The notes under the pieces: model-generated
Databases searched by the model: none
Told to the model about the DNA's origin: nothing
The model's input: the letters and a program-made list of their open reading frames with translations, nothing else
From: an uncultured Clostridia bacterium
GTDB taxonomy: Bacteria > Bacillota > Clostridia > Oscillospirales > Oscillospiraceae
Reading direction: 5' to 3'
DNA: 6,129 bases
NCBI GenBank assembly: GCA_947177005.1
Contig: CAMWSZ010000198.1
Location: 1-6,129, forward strand
Position numbers and translations under genes: made by a program
Shown here: piece by piece, positions 1-5,839 of the stretch
Layout of the letters: the number at the start of each line of letters is the position of its first letter
Position numbering within the stretch: position 1 is the first letter of the stretch

Positions 1-417
1 CGTTTCCGAGCGCGGCTCTGCCTTGTCCGGCTCCACCACATACGGATTTTCCGGGTATGGTGAAATCAAGTCCGGCGCTTGCGGTTCTGGTGTCTCCGGT
101 TCCGGTTCGGTCGGGTCCTGGTCCTGGGGTCTCTCATAGATGGTATACTCCGTATCTGTGATACGTCCATTGCTTCCGCGAAGCTGGCGGCGGATGATAT
201 AACCCGCCCTTTCCAGCTCTCGGACCGCTGTACTGATCGCGTCCACACCCTCCTTGCAGATGGCGGCAAGGCCCCGTGTGTTGTAGTTCCACTCATCCGG
301 CAGGGACAGCATCATCGACAGCAGCCCCTTTGCTTTCAGTGACAGACTGGTATCCTTCAAATGATAGTTGCTCATTACGGTGTAGTCCCGTGTCCGTTCC
401 ACTCGGTAAACGGCCAT
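1..417 (-). CDS. Winged-helix replication-initiator-like protein (DUF6017-type), N-terminal part, cut by the window edge
   Basis: Reading leftwards from ATG at 417, the frame stays open for 139 codons and runs off the left edge, so the C-terminus is missing. Residues about 18-96 look like a winged helix-turn-helix: LSLKAKGLLSMMLSLP (25-40), a recognition-helix-like stretch around GVDAISTAVRELERAGYI (57-74), and a wing with RGSNGRITDTEY (80-91). From about residue 97 the chain becomes a Pro/Glu-rich linker with PEPE-type repeats. This arrangement matches the N-terminus of the DnaD/replisome-organiser-like proteins, often carrying DUF6017, that I know from Tn1549-like elements, where a role in element replication is presumed rather than shown. 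The start is supported by GAAGGA nine bases upstream. A terminator-like hairpin lies just before the gene, so it needs read-through or its own promoter. The name is recalled from family patterns and not searched. Confidence 0.72.
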   Translation of the reverse strand, partial: MAVYRVERTRDYTVMSNYHLKDTSLSLKAKGLLSMMLSLPDEWNYNTRGLAAICKEGVDAISTAVRELERAGYIIRRQLRGSNGRITDTEYTIYERPQDQDPTEPEPETPEPQAPDLISPYPENPYVVEPDKAEPRSET

Positions 418-450
418 TTCATCACGTCCTTCTCAGTATTATTATTTTTT

Positions 451-462
451 GCGGTTTCCCGC
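451..462 (-). other. Small GNRA-capped hairpin in the leader of the winged-helix gene
   Basis: The minus-strand RNA reads GCGG-GAAA-CCGC: a four-base-pair GC stem closed by a GNRA tetraloop, followed by an A/T-rich run. It lies between the terminator hairpin and the ribosome binding site of the winged-helix gene. It is too short to be a terminator and has no T-run after it. It may protect the 5' end of a processed transcript, or it may be chance. Confidence 0.3.
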
Positions 463-470
463 GTCCGCCC

Positions 471-510
471 AAGAAAAAAGAGCTGTTTCAGCTGGTCAGC
501 CGTTACAGCT
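471..510 (-). terminator. Rho-independent terminator at the end of the 170-aa gene
   Basis: In minus-strand RNA, bases 510 to 481 fold into a long hairpin: the arms AGCTGTAACGGCTG and CAGCTGAAACAGCT pair except for two adjacent A-A mismatches and one G-T wobble, with a very short loop. A C and then TTTTTT (479 to 474) follow at once. The TAA stop of the 170-aa gene (505-503) is inside the 5' arm, so translating ribosomes would disturb the fold until they terminate. The structure separates that gene from the winged-helix gene further left. Confidence 0.75.
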
Positions 511-1015
511 CATAGGTCGGTATCTCTCCGTCAAAATACGGGTCGCACATCTCATACAGCTTGGCGGTCAGGTCGTCCAGATCCATCCACAGGCCGCATT
601 CCCAGGCGTCTCCTTTGATCTCGCGGTACTCGCTGGCATAAGTCCCATTCCCATAGACCGCTGATACGCAGGCTACCGTTTTCAGCGTCATATCTTCCAG
701 TACCCACAGTTCCAGACTTCGGGCAACCGATACTGCGCCCTCGGATACTTCCATAACGGAACGGAACAGCCGGGTAGCCCGCTGGTCGAACAGCTCCGCG
801 CTGCGATACCCGTAGGACGAGGGCGCTTTGCCCAAAAACATATAGACAAACGGATGCTGCGCGTTGTGCCGGACCGTTTGCAGCAGGGCTTCAAAGTCAA
901 GGTCTTCCAACATTTCGCTGACTTCCTCCGCCGCTTCCGGCGTGCAGCCGTTCTCGCCGGTCCCGCAATGATACAGGTCCCGGACGGCGTACTCCAGGGA
1001 TTCTACAGAATACAT
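503..1015 (-). CDS. Hypothetical acidic protein, 170 aa
   Basis: I do not recognise this family. The frame extends further upstream, but the start chosen is ATG at 1015 because GGAAGGAGG sits eight bases before it (1024-1032); the upstream extension would run into the 90-aa gene. The protein begins MYSVESLEYAVRDLY and is rich in Glu and Asp, with an acidic stretch around EAAEEVSEMLEDLDFEALL (27-45) and an acidic C-terminus (CDPYFDGEIPTYEL). There is no signal peptide or obvious membrane segment, so it is probably cytosolic. It follows the 90-aa gene by 20 bases and should share its transcript. Its stop codon lies in a terminator hairpin, so it is the last gene of this block. Position suggests an accessory protein of the element; no function can be assigned. 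Confidence 0.8.
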   Translation of the reverse strand: MYSVESLEYAVRDLYHCGTGENGCTPEAAEEVSEMLEDLDFEALLQTVRHNAQHPFVYMFLGKAPSSYGYRSAELFDQRATRLFRSVMEVSEGAVSVARSLELWVLEDMTLKTVACVSAVYGNGTYASEYREIKGDAWECGLWMDLDDLTAKLYEMCDPYFDGEIPTYEL

Positions 1016-1035
1016 GATATTTTCCTCCTTCCAAT

Positions 1036-1308
1036 TTATCTGCCCCGCCGTTTTTTCGGCTTTTCGGGCAGAATATGGCCCTCTATGATATGGGCATGAC
1101 GCAAAATGTGAATGCTGCCGTTCCGACACGCTTCCAGAGCCTGGGCATAATTCCCTTCGTCCAGAAAGAGCCGGACATACTGCTCACGTTTCCCGTAGGG
1201 ACTGTTTTCCAACAGCACCTGAAACTCCACCATATGGCGGGTATCGTCATGAAAACGCTCCACTGCTAAAAGATCGTGTCCCACAAAGGGTAAATATGGG
1301 GGCTTCAT
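1036..1308 (-). CDS. Hypothetical protein, 90 aa, basic C-terminus
   Basis: I do not recognise this family. The frame is open much further upstream, but the start at ATG 1308 is well supported: AAAGGAG is six bases upstream, and the ATG overlaps the TGA of the 201-aa gene as ATGA (1305-1308), the usual sign of translational coupling. The protein starts MKPPYLPFVGHDLLAVERF. Its middle (EQYVRLFLDEGNYAQALEAC) looks like a helical hairpin such as one TPR-like repeat, which is only an impression. It ends in the basic tail EKPKKRRGR, which could bind nucleic acid. There is no signal peptide or membrane segment. It sits between two other unrecognised genes in one transcription block. Confidence 0.78.
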   Translation of the reverse strand: MKPPYLPFVGHDLLAVERFHDDTRHMVEFQVLLENSPYGKREQYVRLFLDEGNYAQALEACRNGSIHILRHAHIIEGHILPEKPKKRRGR

Positions 1309-1910
1309 GTGCGGCTCCTTTCTCCGATATCCAGCACAGCACAGCCGTATCGGGCAATCAGCAGGGCGTTGACGATCAGGCTGAACGATACCGTGTCCAC
1401 TACTTCCGTATTGGCAAGGTCGCTGACGGATACCTTTGTGGAATCCGTGTAGATATCGCGGGCCGCTGACAGCAGCGTATAGTTGTTGGGCGAAATCCCA
1501 TACAGATACGCAAACTCGAATTTCAGCCCGTTCGGGACAAAGCAATCCCTGGTACAGCTGTAAAGCTGCTCGTTGACGGTAAGCAGGTACATTGCCGCAA
1601 AGTAGGCCGGGGTATCACGACGTTTCCGGTGTCCCATCCGCGCTTTTGTCCGCTCCATTCGCTGGCGGTGCGCCGCAGTCAGGAACATGGAGCCGGTAAA
1701 GCACCGAATGACCGTATGCAGGCGGGCGTCCAGACCGTCATCACGGGGAAAGACTTCGCGGACTGCTTCCGCATAGTCCACCGTTCCCGCCTTGATGCGC
1801 TCCGCCAGCCAGGGACACCCGTCTGCTGTACAGCCTTTCCCTTTGGCATACTTATCACAGAGTTTGCAGTCCAGATGTTCCGGTTTGTACTGAAATGTGT
1901 TGATAAACAA
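1305..1910 (-). CDS. Hypothetical protein, 201 aa, with a four-cysteine cluster
   Basis: I do not recognise this family. The best start is TTG at 1910: AAAGGAGG lies six bases upstream (1917-1924). An ATG at 2018 would instead overlap the end of parB2 and translate straight through a terminator-like hairpin. Near the N-terminus is C15-x2-C18-x8-C27-x4-C32, ending in GCPWL, a spacing that fits a small zinc-binding knuckle; the zinc is inferred. A basic stretch follows (RQRMERTKARMGHRKRRD), then a mostly hydrophobic, helical C-terminal half that includes VSFSLIVNALLIARYG. It could be a small nucleic-acid-binding accessory protein, but no catalytic motif is visible. It is translationally coupled to the 90-aa gene downstream through ATGA and lies 74 bases after parB2, with a hairpin and T-run between. 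Confidence 0.78.
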   Translation of the reverse strand: MFINTFQYKPEHLDCKLCDKYAKGKGCTADGCPWLAERIKAGTVDYAEAVREVFPRDDGLDARLHTVIRCFTGSMFLTAAHRQRMERTKARMGHRKRRDTPAYFAAMYLLTVNEQLYSCTRDCFVPNGLKFEFAYLYGISPNNYTLLSAARDIYTDSTKVSVSDLANTEVVDTVSFSLIVNALLIARYGCAVLDIGERSRT

Positions 1911-1916
1911 TAAGCT

Positions 1917-1924
1917 CCTCCTTT
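1917..1924 (-). promoter_or_regulatory. Shine-Dalgarno that fixes the TTG start of the 201-aa gene
   Basis: Minus-strand AAAGGAGG lies six bases before TTG 1910. It directly abuts the 3' arm (1925-1933) of the inverted repeat, so folding of that repeat could change access of the ribosome to this site. Confidence 0.75.
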
Positions 1925-1964
1925 CCCGGACAGCAAAAAACCGGGCAGAAATCCTCTGTCCGGG
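1925..1964 (-). repeat. Perfect 9-bp inverted repeat that competes with the terminator hairpin
   Basis: CCCGGACAG (1925-1933) and CTGTCCGGG (1956-1964) are exact reverse complements. The arm at 1956-1964 is also most of the 5' arm of the terminator-like hairpin at 1941-1963, so the two structures cannot form together. The T-run lies in the loop of the larger structure. In the minus-strand transcript the outer 3' arm ends right at the Shine-Dalgarno of the next gene. Confidence 0.7.
1935..1963 (-). terminator. Terminator-like hairpin between parB2 and the 201-aa gene
   Basis: Minus-strand RNA from 1963 reads CCGG-A-CAGA, loop GGATT, TCTG-C-CCGG: eight base pairs with one internal A-C mismatch, followed directly by TTTTTT (1940 to 1935). 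It lies about 20 bases after the parB2 stop. It looks like an intrinsic terminator, but the 201-aa gene follows with no clear promoter, so partial read-through or attenuation is the simplest reading. Confidence 0.6.
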
Positions 1965-1984
1965 CCGTCCGTTTTCGTATTTAT

Positions 1985-2944
1985 TCACCGCTCCTGATTC
2001 CGCTGCCGTTTTTTGCACCAGGAATCCAGAAGTTTGATGATCGTGTTTTCCATCTGCTTTGGTGTGTAGCTTTTGGGGAAATATTTGCGGAGTGTGTCTG
2101 ATGTCAGAACGATTTTGTCTACCTCCGGCTTCTTTGTTTCCGTCATAATGGAGAGCATAGAATCTTCGTCCAATTTCCCCGATTGACTGAGTTTTTTCAT
2201 CCGCTGGGCCTGTGAGAGCGAGGGCGTCGCCTGTTCGCTTTCAATCGTTTCCACCACAAGAGCCTGTTCTTCCGGTTTCAGATAGGACAGCTCGACAGCA
2301 GGGGTGAGGGCGATTTTTTTATCATCTACCATCTGCTGAAGCTCTGGTGATAGCTCATTTAATCGAATATAGCGTTGAATAGTTCTTGCACTATCCTCTG
2401 AACCTTCGGCAACAAGGTCGCGTGTTTTGGTGCCGCGTAAATTGTGGCCAACTTGTCCACCATTTTTTTCGGCTTCTGTTTCCTCAATTTTAGGCGGTCT
2501 GCCAACTCTGCGGTTAATGGCTTCCATTTTCATTTTGTACGCTTTTGCTTTCTCGCTCGGAAGAATATTCTCCCGTTGGAGATTGCTGTCTACCATAAAA
2601 ATGATGGCAGTATCGGGGTCCAGGTCTCGGACAATAACCGGCATTGTTTCCAGTCCGGCCAGCTCACACGCTCGCTTCCGCCGGTGTCCGGCGATAATCT
2701 CATACCCGCCGCCCTCACGGGGACGTGCGATTGCCGGTGAGAGTACCCCGTACTCCTTGATACTCTCCACTGTCTCTTTCATGGAATCATCCTCCCGAAC
2801 GCTGAACGGGTGGTCTGGGAATGGGTGCAGTTCTGTCAGCGCGATCTCTACTACTTTTTCACGGTCTGCATCCTGGCGGCTTTCCTCCGTGCTGAACAGA
2901 TCATCTAGTGAGGCCAGCTTTATGTTTTTCGCGCTGCTTTTCAA
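1985..2944 (-). CDS. ParB/Spo0J-family partition protein, second copy (ParB2), 319 aa
   Basis: This is a ParB-type DNA-binding protein expected to bind a centromere-like site and work with the ParA encoded just upstream in segregation of the element. The ParB N-terminal domain spans about residues 33-130: ELHPFPDHPFSVR (38-50), KEYGVLSPAIARPRE (63-77), the nucleotide-binding box GHRRKRA (86-92) and DSNLQRENILPSEKA (119-133). Chromosomal ParBs usually have GERR at the nucleotide box; here the second position is His. A helix-turn-helix region follows at about 173-195, ending TIQRYIRLNELSPEL. The C-terminus (273-319) is short, with YFPKSYTPKQMENTI and a basic end KKRQRNQER, as in ParB-like proteins of Tn1549-type elements. 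The start is TTG at 2944, set by AAAGGAGG nine bases upstream; the next in-frame ATG would remove part of the domain. The gene overlaps the end of parA by 44 bases. Family assignment is firm; the binding site is unknown. Confidence 0.93.
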   Translation of the reverse strand: MKSSAKNIKLASLDDLFSTEESRQDADREKVVEIALTELHPFPDHPFSVREDDSMKETVESIKEYGVLSPAIARPREGGGYEIIAGHRRKRACELAGLETMPVIVRDLDPDTAIIFMVDSNLQRENILPSEKAKAYKMKMEAINRRVGRPPKIEETEAEKNGGQVGHNLRGTKTRDLVAEGSEDSARTIQRYIRLNELSPELQQMVDDKKIALTPAVELSYLKPEEQALVVETIESEQATPSLSQAQRMKKLSQSGKLDEDSMLSIMTETKKPEVDKIVLTSDTLRKYFPKSYTPKQMENTIIKLLDSWCKKRQRNQER

Positions 2945-3722
2945 TCTTTAATACCTCCTTTGTCAGATTTGCGTAGGCTTCCGCAACCTTATTGCTGGGA
3001 GCATGGGTGTAAATGCTTTTTCCCTCCGCGCTGGCTTCCTTCGCTTTCACCGAATGGGGTATCTCTGTTGTGAAAACCTTGATTTCACTGCCGTATGTCT
3101 CCCGCAGCAGGGCGCTGATCTCTTTGGCAAAATTCGTCCGGCTGTCCACCATTGTCAGCAGAATGCCGTCTATCTTGAGTTTGGGATTGATTTGCCGCCG
3201 CACTTTGCCTATGGTCTGCAAAAGTTGCTCAAGGCCCTTCACCGGCAAGTATTCAGATTGGCACGGGACGATTATGCGATTCGCCGCTGCCATTGCGTTG
3301 ATCGTCAGCATACCCAGGGACGGCTGGCAGTCAATCAGGATGTGCGTGTACTGGTGCCGTACTGTGTCCAGGTACTGCCGCAGGATGGTTTCGCGGCTCA
3401 TTGCGTTCACCAGCGATACTTCCATGCCGGAAAGCTGGATGTCTGCGGGCATAAGGTCCACGCCCTCCGCATGATGCAGAATACCTTCGCCGGGAGCGAT
3501 GGGCTGATCTGTCAGGATTTTGCCCATCATATCAGAGAGCGTCACAGGCAGTTTGTCCGGCTGTGGGTATCCCAGGCTGATGGTCATGCTGGCCTGCGGG
3601 TCCGCGTCCACCACTAATACTTTTTTGCCGGACTGTGCAAGGCCGATACCAAGATTGACGCAGCTTGTGGTCTTTGCCACGCCGCCTTTCTGATTTGACA
3701 GAGCAATAATCTGTGCGTTCAC
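2901..3722 (-). CDS. ParA/Soj-family partition ATPase, 273 aa
   Basis: This is a Walker-type cytoskeletal-like ATPase of the MinD/ParA superfamily. ParA dimers bind DNA non-specifically in the ATP state, and release is triggered by ParB, which moves the cargo DNA. Visible motifs are the deviant Walker A KGGVAKTT (12-19) with signature Lys12 and Lys17, the A' motif VVDADPQAS (37-45), the Walker B strand ILID with Asp131, and the conserved SEYLPVKGLEQLL (156-168). There is no N-terminal helix-turn-helix, so it resembles Soj and the short plasmid type Ib ParAs rather than the long autoregulating type Ia. The start is GTG at 3722, six bases after a G-rich ribosome site (GAGGGGGG) that begins at the stop codon of the preceding gene. 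It lies 12 bases after the DGQNR gene and overlaps parB2 by 44 bases, so translation of ParA and ParB2 is probably coupled. Length is normal and nothing is missing. Confidence 0.95.
   Translation of the reverse strand: MNAQIIALSNQKGGVAKTTSCVNLGIGLAQSGKKVLVVDADPQASMTISLGYPQPDKLPVTLSDMMGKILTDQPIAPGEGILHHAEGVDLMPADIQLSGMEVSLVNAMSRETILRQYLDTVRHQYTHILIDCQPSLGMLTINAMAAANRIIVPCQSEYLPVKGLEQLLQTIGKVRRQINPKLKIDGILLTMVDSRTNFAKEISALLRETYGSEIKVFTTEIPHSVKAKEASAEGKSIYTHAPSNKVAEAYANLTKEVLKIEKQREKHKAGLTR
2954..2961 (-). promoter_or_regulatory. Shine-Dalgarno that fixes the TTG start of parB2
   Basis: Minus-strand AAAGGAGG lies nine bases before TTG 2944 and is inside the parA coding sequence, which encodes Lys-Glu-Val at this point. 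Confidence 0.8.
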
Positions 3723-3734
3723 AGCGTTCCCCCC

Positions 3735-4616
3735 TCACCCTAACAAACGTCCTTGCAGCTTTGCCCCGCCACGCTGCCCATTGTATTTCTCCAGAATAAC
3801 ACGGGCGTAGCGCAGCGACGATTTACTGGTGCTGAAATCCATCTTTCCCCGCCGGATAATTTCTTCCGGGTCCACTGCCGACAGACGGGTAACAAAAATA
3901 CGGTCCTTTACCTCGGTTTCATAGGTCTTCAGGAACAGGGCCATCCCGGAAATGATGTAGGAATTGAGTGAGCGCGGCGCACCCTGCCATGCTCCGGCCA
4001 TAAGGTGGAACATCCTGCCGAACGCCGCGCTGCCCAGCAGGTGATAGGCGTTGATAACAGCGCGGGTGGCGGCAATTTCATATTCTTTTCCGGTTTTCTT
4101 TGCCAGCGCCCAGCGGAAGCCCTCACGTTCCAGCGATTGTTTGATGTCCTGTATTTCCGCGCTTGTCCCGGCTTCCGACAGTGCGTTGACCGCCTGGGCC
4201 GCGTCCATACGCTGTTTGGCCTGGTCCAGTTTCCAGCACATCTCCGCCTCGTCCTGATACGTCATGCCGCTGTGTACTTTGCACAGGACCATGACCTCAC
4301 GTCCGTTGTTCATTTTCCGCATTGCCGCGATTCTGTTTTGCCCGTCTATGACGTAAAATTTGCCGTCGCGGAAGCTCACCACCACCGGCTCCAGCAGTGC
4401 TTCGTCCCATGTCTCAATCAGGTGATTTACCTTTTCTTCCCGCACAGGACGCTGGTAGGCTTGCCCGGAGATCAGACGGGCGGAGTGAATTACCTTGTCC
4501 ACGCCGGGATTATTGTAGGTCGCTTCACCTATGCCGGTTTGCAGGGAAATCTGCTCCTGCCGCTCCGGGCGGGCCGGGGCCGGATGATGCTGGGGGCGTT
4601 TCCTTCTGTAACTCAT
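3735..4616 (-). CDS. ParB-fold protein with a DGQNR motif (DUF6551-like), 293 aa
   Basis: A third ParB-superfamily protein, unlike its two ParB neighbours in sequence. After a basic, Pro/His-rich N-terminus (MSYRRKRPQHHPAPARPERQ) comes a ParB-N-like core at about 40-115: ISGQAYQRPVREEKVNHLI (49-67), EPVVVSFRDGKFYVIDGQNR (76-95) and IAAMRK. The DGQ(N/H)R box is typical of ParB/sulfiredoxin-fold proteins such as DUF6551 and takes the place of GHRR. The rest (120-290) is helical with no HTH that I can identify, so DNA binding is uncertain. ATG 4616 follows the parB1 stop by three bases; AAGGA about ten bases upstream lies inside parB1. It is followed 12 bases later by parA. Its place inside the par operon suggests a helper of segregation or copy control. 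Whether it binds CTP or has nuclease activity cannot be told from the sequence. Confidence 0.82.
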   Translation of the reverse strand: MSYRRKRPQHHPAPARPERQEQISLQTGIGEATYNNPGVDKVIHSARLISGQAYQRPVREEKVNHLIETWDEALLEPVVVSFRDGKFYVIDGQNRIAAMRKMNNGREVMVLCKVHSGMTYQDEAEMCWKLDQAKQRMDAAQAVNALSEAGTSAEIQDIKQSLEREGFRWALAKKTGKEYEIAATRAVINAYHLLGSAAFGRMFHLMAGAWQGAPRSLNSYIISGMALFLKTYETEVKDRIFVTRLSAVDPEEIIRRGKMDFSTSKSSLRYARVILEKYNGQRGGAKLQGRLLG

Positions 4617-4619
4617 TTT

Positions 4620-5768
4620 TCACGTTCCTTTCACATGGTTGTATAATTTATCTACAGCAGCACAGATTTCATCCATCTGCTGCCGGAGATAATCCAGTTG
4701 TACCGGTGATACAGCAGAGAAAATTTCTTCATAATAGGAAATATGGAACCAGTTGATCTCCTTATGAAATTTCTTCACAAAGGCGGTAAACTCCGCAAGA
4801 AACAGGTCCGGCGTACAGCTGCAATCCTTATCGTTGTTTTTCAGGTCCGCTATGGATTCTTCAAAACTGGCGTACTGTTTGTCGCCCAAGTCATAGGGAA
4901 CTGTTGGTGCAATATCTGGTGCGGCATCTGTAGGGGACTGTTGGGGATTACTGGCAGCTTTTACCGCCGGGGCGTTTGTTTTGGACTGCACAGGCGGCTT
5001 GTGGGATGTCGGGGGCCGTTTATCTTCTGACATGATAGAGTGCAGCGTATTGACATTCAGTTCTCCCGCCTGGCTCAGTTTTTTCATTTTCTGCGCCTGA
5101 GCCAGAGAGGGTGTTGTCTGGCCATCCTCTATCGTCTCCAATACCCGCGCCTGTTCGTCCGGCATCAGATAGGACAACTCTACTGCCGTATTGAATGCGA
5201 GCTGCTTTTCGTCCACCATCTGTTTGAGCTGTGGGGACAAATTGTTGAGGCGAATATAGCGCCGTACCTGATCTCTGCTGAGTCCGGCTTCATCCCCTAC
5301 CTTTTCAACAGATAACTTCTCTGCAACTTGCGTAGAAGTCAGGTCCGTCCGTGCGCCCTGCCGCTTAATGGCTTCCAGTTTCATTTTCAATGCCTGCGCA
5401 CGTTCACTGGGCAAAATTTCCTCCCGCTGGATATTGCTGTCTACCAGCAGAATCACTGCCGCGTCATCGTCCATTTCCCGAATGATTGCAGGCAGTGTGT
5501 CCACTCCGGCCAATTCACAGGCACGTTTACGCCGGTGGCCTGATACGATCTCATACCCACCGCTCTCGCGGGACCGGACGATAGCAGGAGTGAGTACCCC
5601 ATACTCCCGGACGCTTTCGACTGTTTCCTGCATTGCTTTATCATCCCGAACCTTGAACGGCTGATTGGGAAAGGGGTGCAGGTCGGTCAGAGGAATGTAT
5701 ATGACCGTTTCCCCCTGTAATTGGCGGACAGGGGCAGTGTGCGGCTGGCACAATGTTTCTGCTGCCAT
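4620..5768 (-). CDS. ParB/Spo0J-family partition protein, first copy (ParB1), 382 aa, with a distinct C-terminal domain
   Basis: First gene of the par operon and a paralogue of ParB2. The ParB N-terminal domain (about 22-125) has DLHPFPNQPFKVR (29-41), REYGVLTPAIVRSRE (54-68), the nucleotide box GHRRKRA (77-83) and DSNIQREEILPSERA (110-124). The HTH region spans about 143-173 (STQVAEKLSVEKVGDEAGLS, then QVRRYIRL). Similarity to ParB2 continues to about residue 250 (VELSYL, TTPSLAQAQKMKKLSQAGEL). After that the proteins part: ParB1 has a low-complexity Pro/Ala/Ser/Lys linker (about 250-292) and a 90-residue C-terminal domain rich in aromatic and acidic residues (FVKKFHKEINWFHISYYEE at 330-348), which I do not recognise. 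ATG 5768 has AAAGGAG about nine bases upstream. The stop is separated from the next gene by three bases. A terminator-like hairpin precedes the gene. The partition role is inferred from family and the ParA neighbour. Confidence 0.93.
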   Translation of the reverse strand: MAAETLCQPHTAPVRQLQGETVIYIPLTDLHPFPNQPFKVRDDKAMQETVESVREYGVLTPAIVRSRESGGYEIVSGHRRKRACELAGVDTLPAIIREMDDDAAVILLVDSNIQREEILPSERAQALKMKLEAIKRQGARTDLTSTQVAEKLSVEKVGDEAGLSRDQVRRYIRLNNLSPQLKQMVDEKQLAFNTAVELSYLMPDEQARVLETIEDGQTTPSLAQAQKMKKLSQAGELNVNTLHSIMSEDKRPPTSHKPPVQSKTNAPAVKAASNPQQSPTDAAPDIAPTVPYDLGDKQYASFEESIADLKNNDKDCSCTPDLFLAEFTAFVKKFHKEINWFHISYYEEIFSAVSPVQLDYLRQQMDEICAAVDKLYNHVKGT

Positions 5769-5777
5769 AAACTTCTG
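5762..5777. repeat. Direct repeat, copy over the parB1 start codon
   Basis: Plus-strand CTGCCATAAACTTCTG. It matches the copy at 6098-6113 in 15 of 16 positions, the first 12 without interruption. This copy contains the ATG of parB1 and the bases between it and its ribosome binding site, so a protein bound here could block translation or transcription of parB1. Confidence 0.6.
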
Positions 5778-5801
5778 CTCCTTTCTTACTTCTCCTTATA
5801 G

Positions 5802-5837
5802 AAAAAGGGAGAACGCGGCCTGCTGCTGCATTCTCCC
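5802..5837 (-). terminator. Terminator or attenuator hairpin before parB1
   Basis: In minus-strand RNA, GGGAGAATGC (5837 to 5828) pairs with GCGTTCTCCC (5816 to 5807): ten base pairs including one wobble, with an 11-base loop, followed directly by TTTTT (5806 to 5802). The wobble pairs only in this strand's RNA, and the plus direction has no T-run, so it acts leftwards. Only 33 bases remain between the T-run and the parB1 ATG. Either transcripts from further upstream read through it (attenuation), or it ends an upstream gene and parB1 uses a promoter squeezed around TATAAG (5795-5800). Confidence 0.7.
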
Positions 5838-5839
5838 TG

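Noticed and set aside
1911..2018. Upstream ATG start for the 201-aa gene at 2018
   Set aside because: It would overlap parB2 and translate through the terminator-like hairpin, and it lacks a strong ribosome site, whereas TTG 1910 has AAAGGAGG at six bases.
2427..2951. Plus-strand frame of 174 codons opposite parB2
   Set aside because: It is antisense to a well-supported ParB gene; its translation has no recognisable motif and reflects codon structure of the real gene.
3003..3617. Plus-strand frame of 204 codons opposite parA
   Set aside because: It lies wholly inside parA, whose Walker motifs are certain, and it shows no domain of its own.
4617..4640. Possible parS-like site around TTTCACGTTCC and TTTCACATGG
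   Set aside because: Only half-site similarity to the Spo0J parS; no palindrome is formed.
4005..4646. Plus-strand frame of 213 codons opposite the DGQNR gene
   Set aside because: Antisense shadow of a supported gene; no family features seen.
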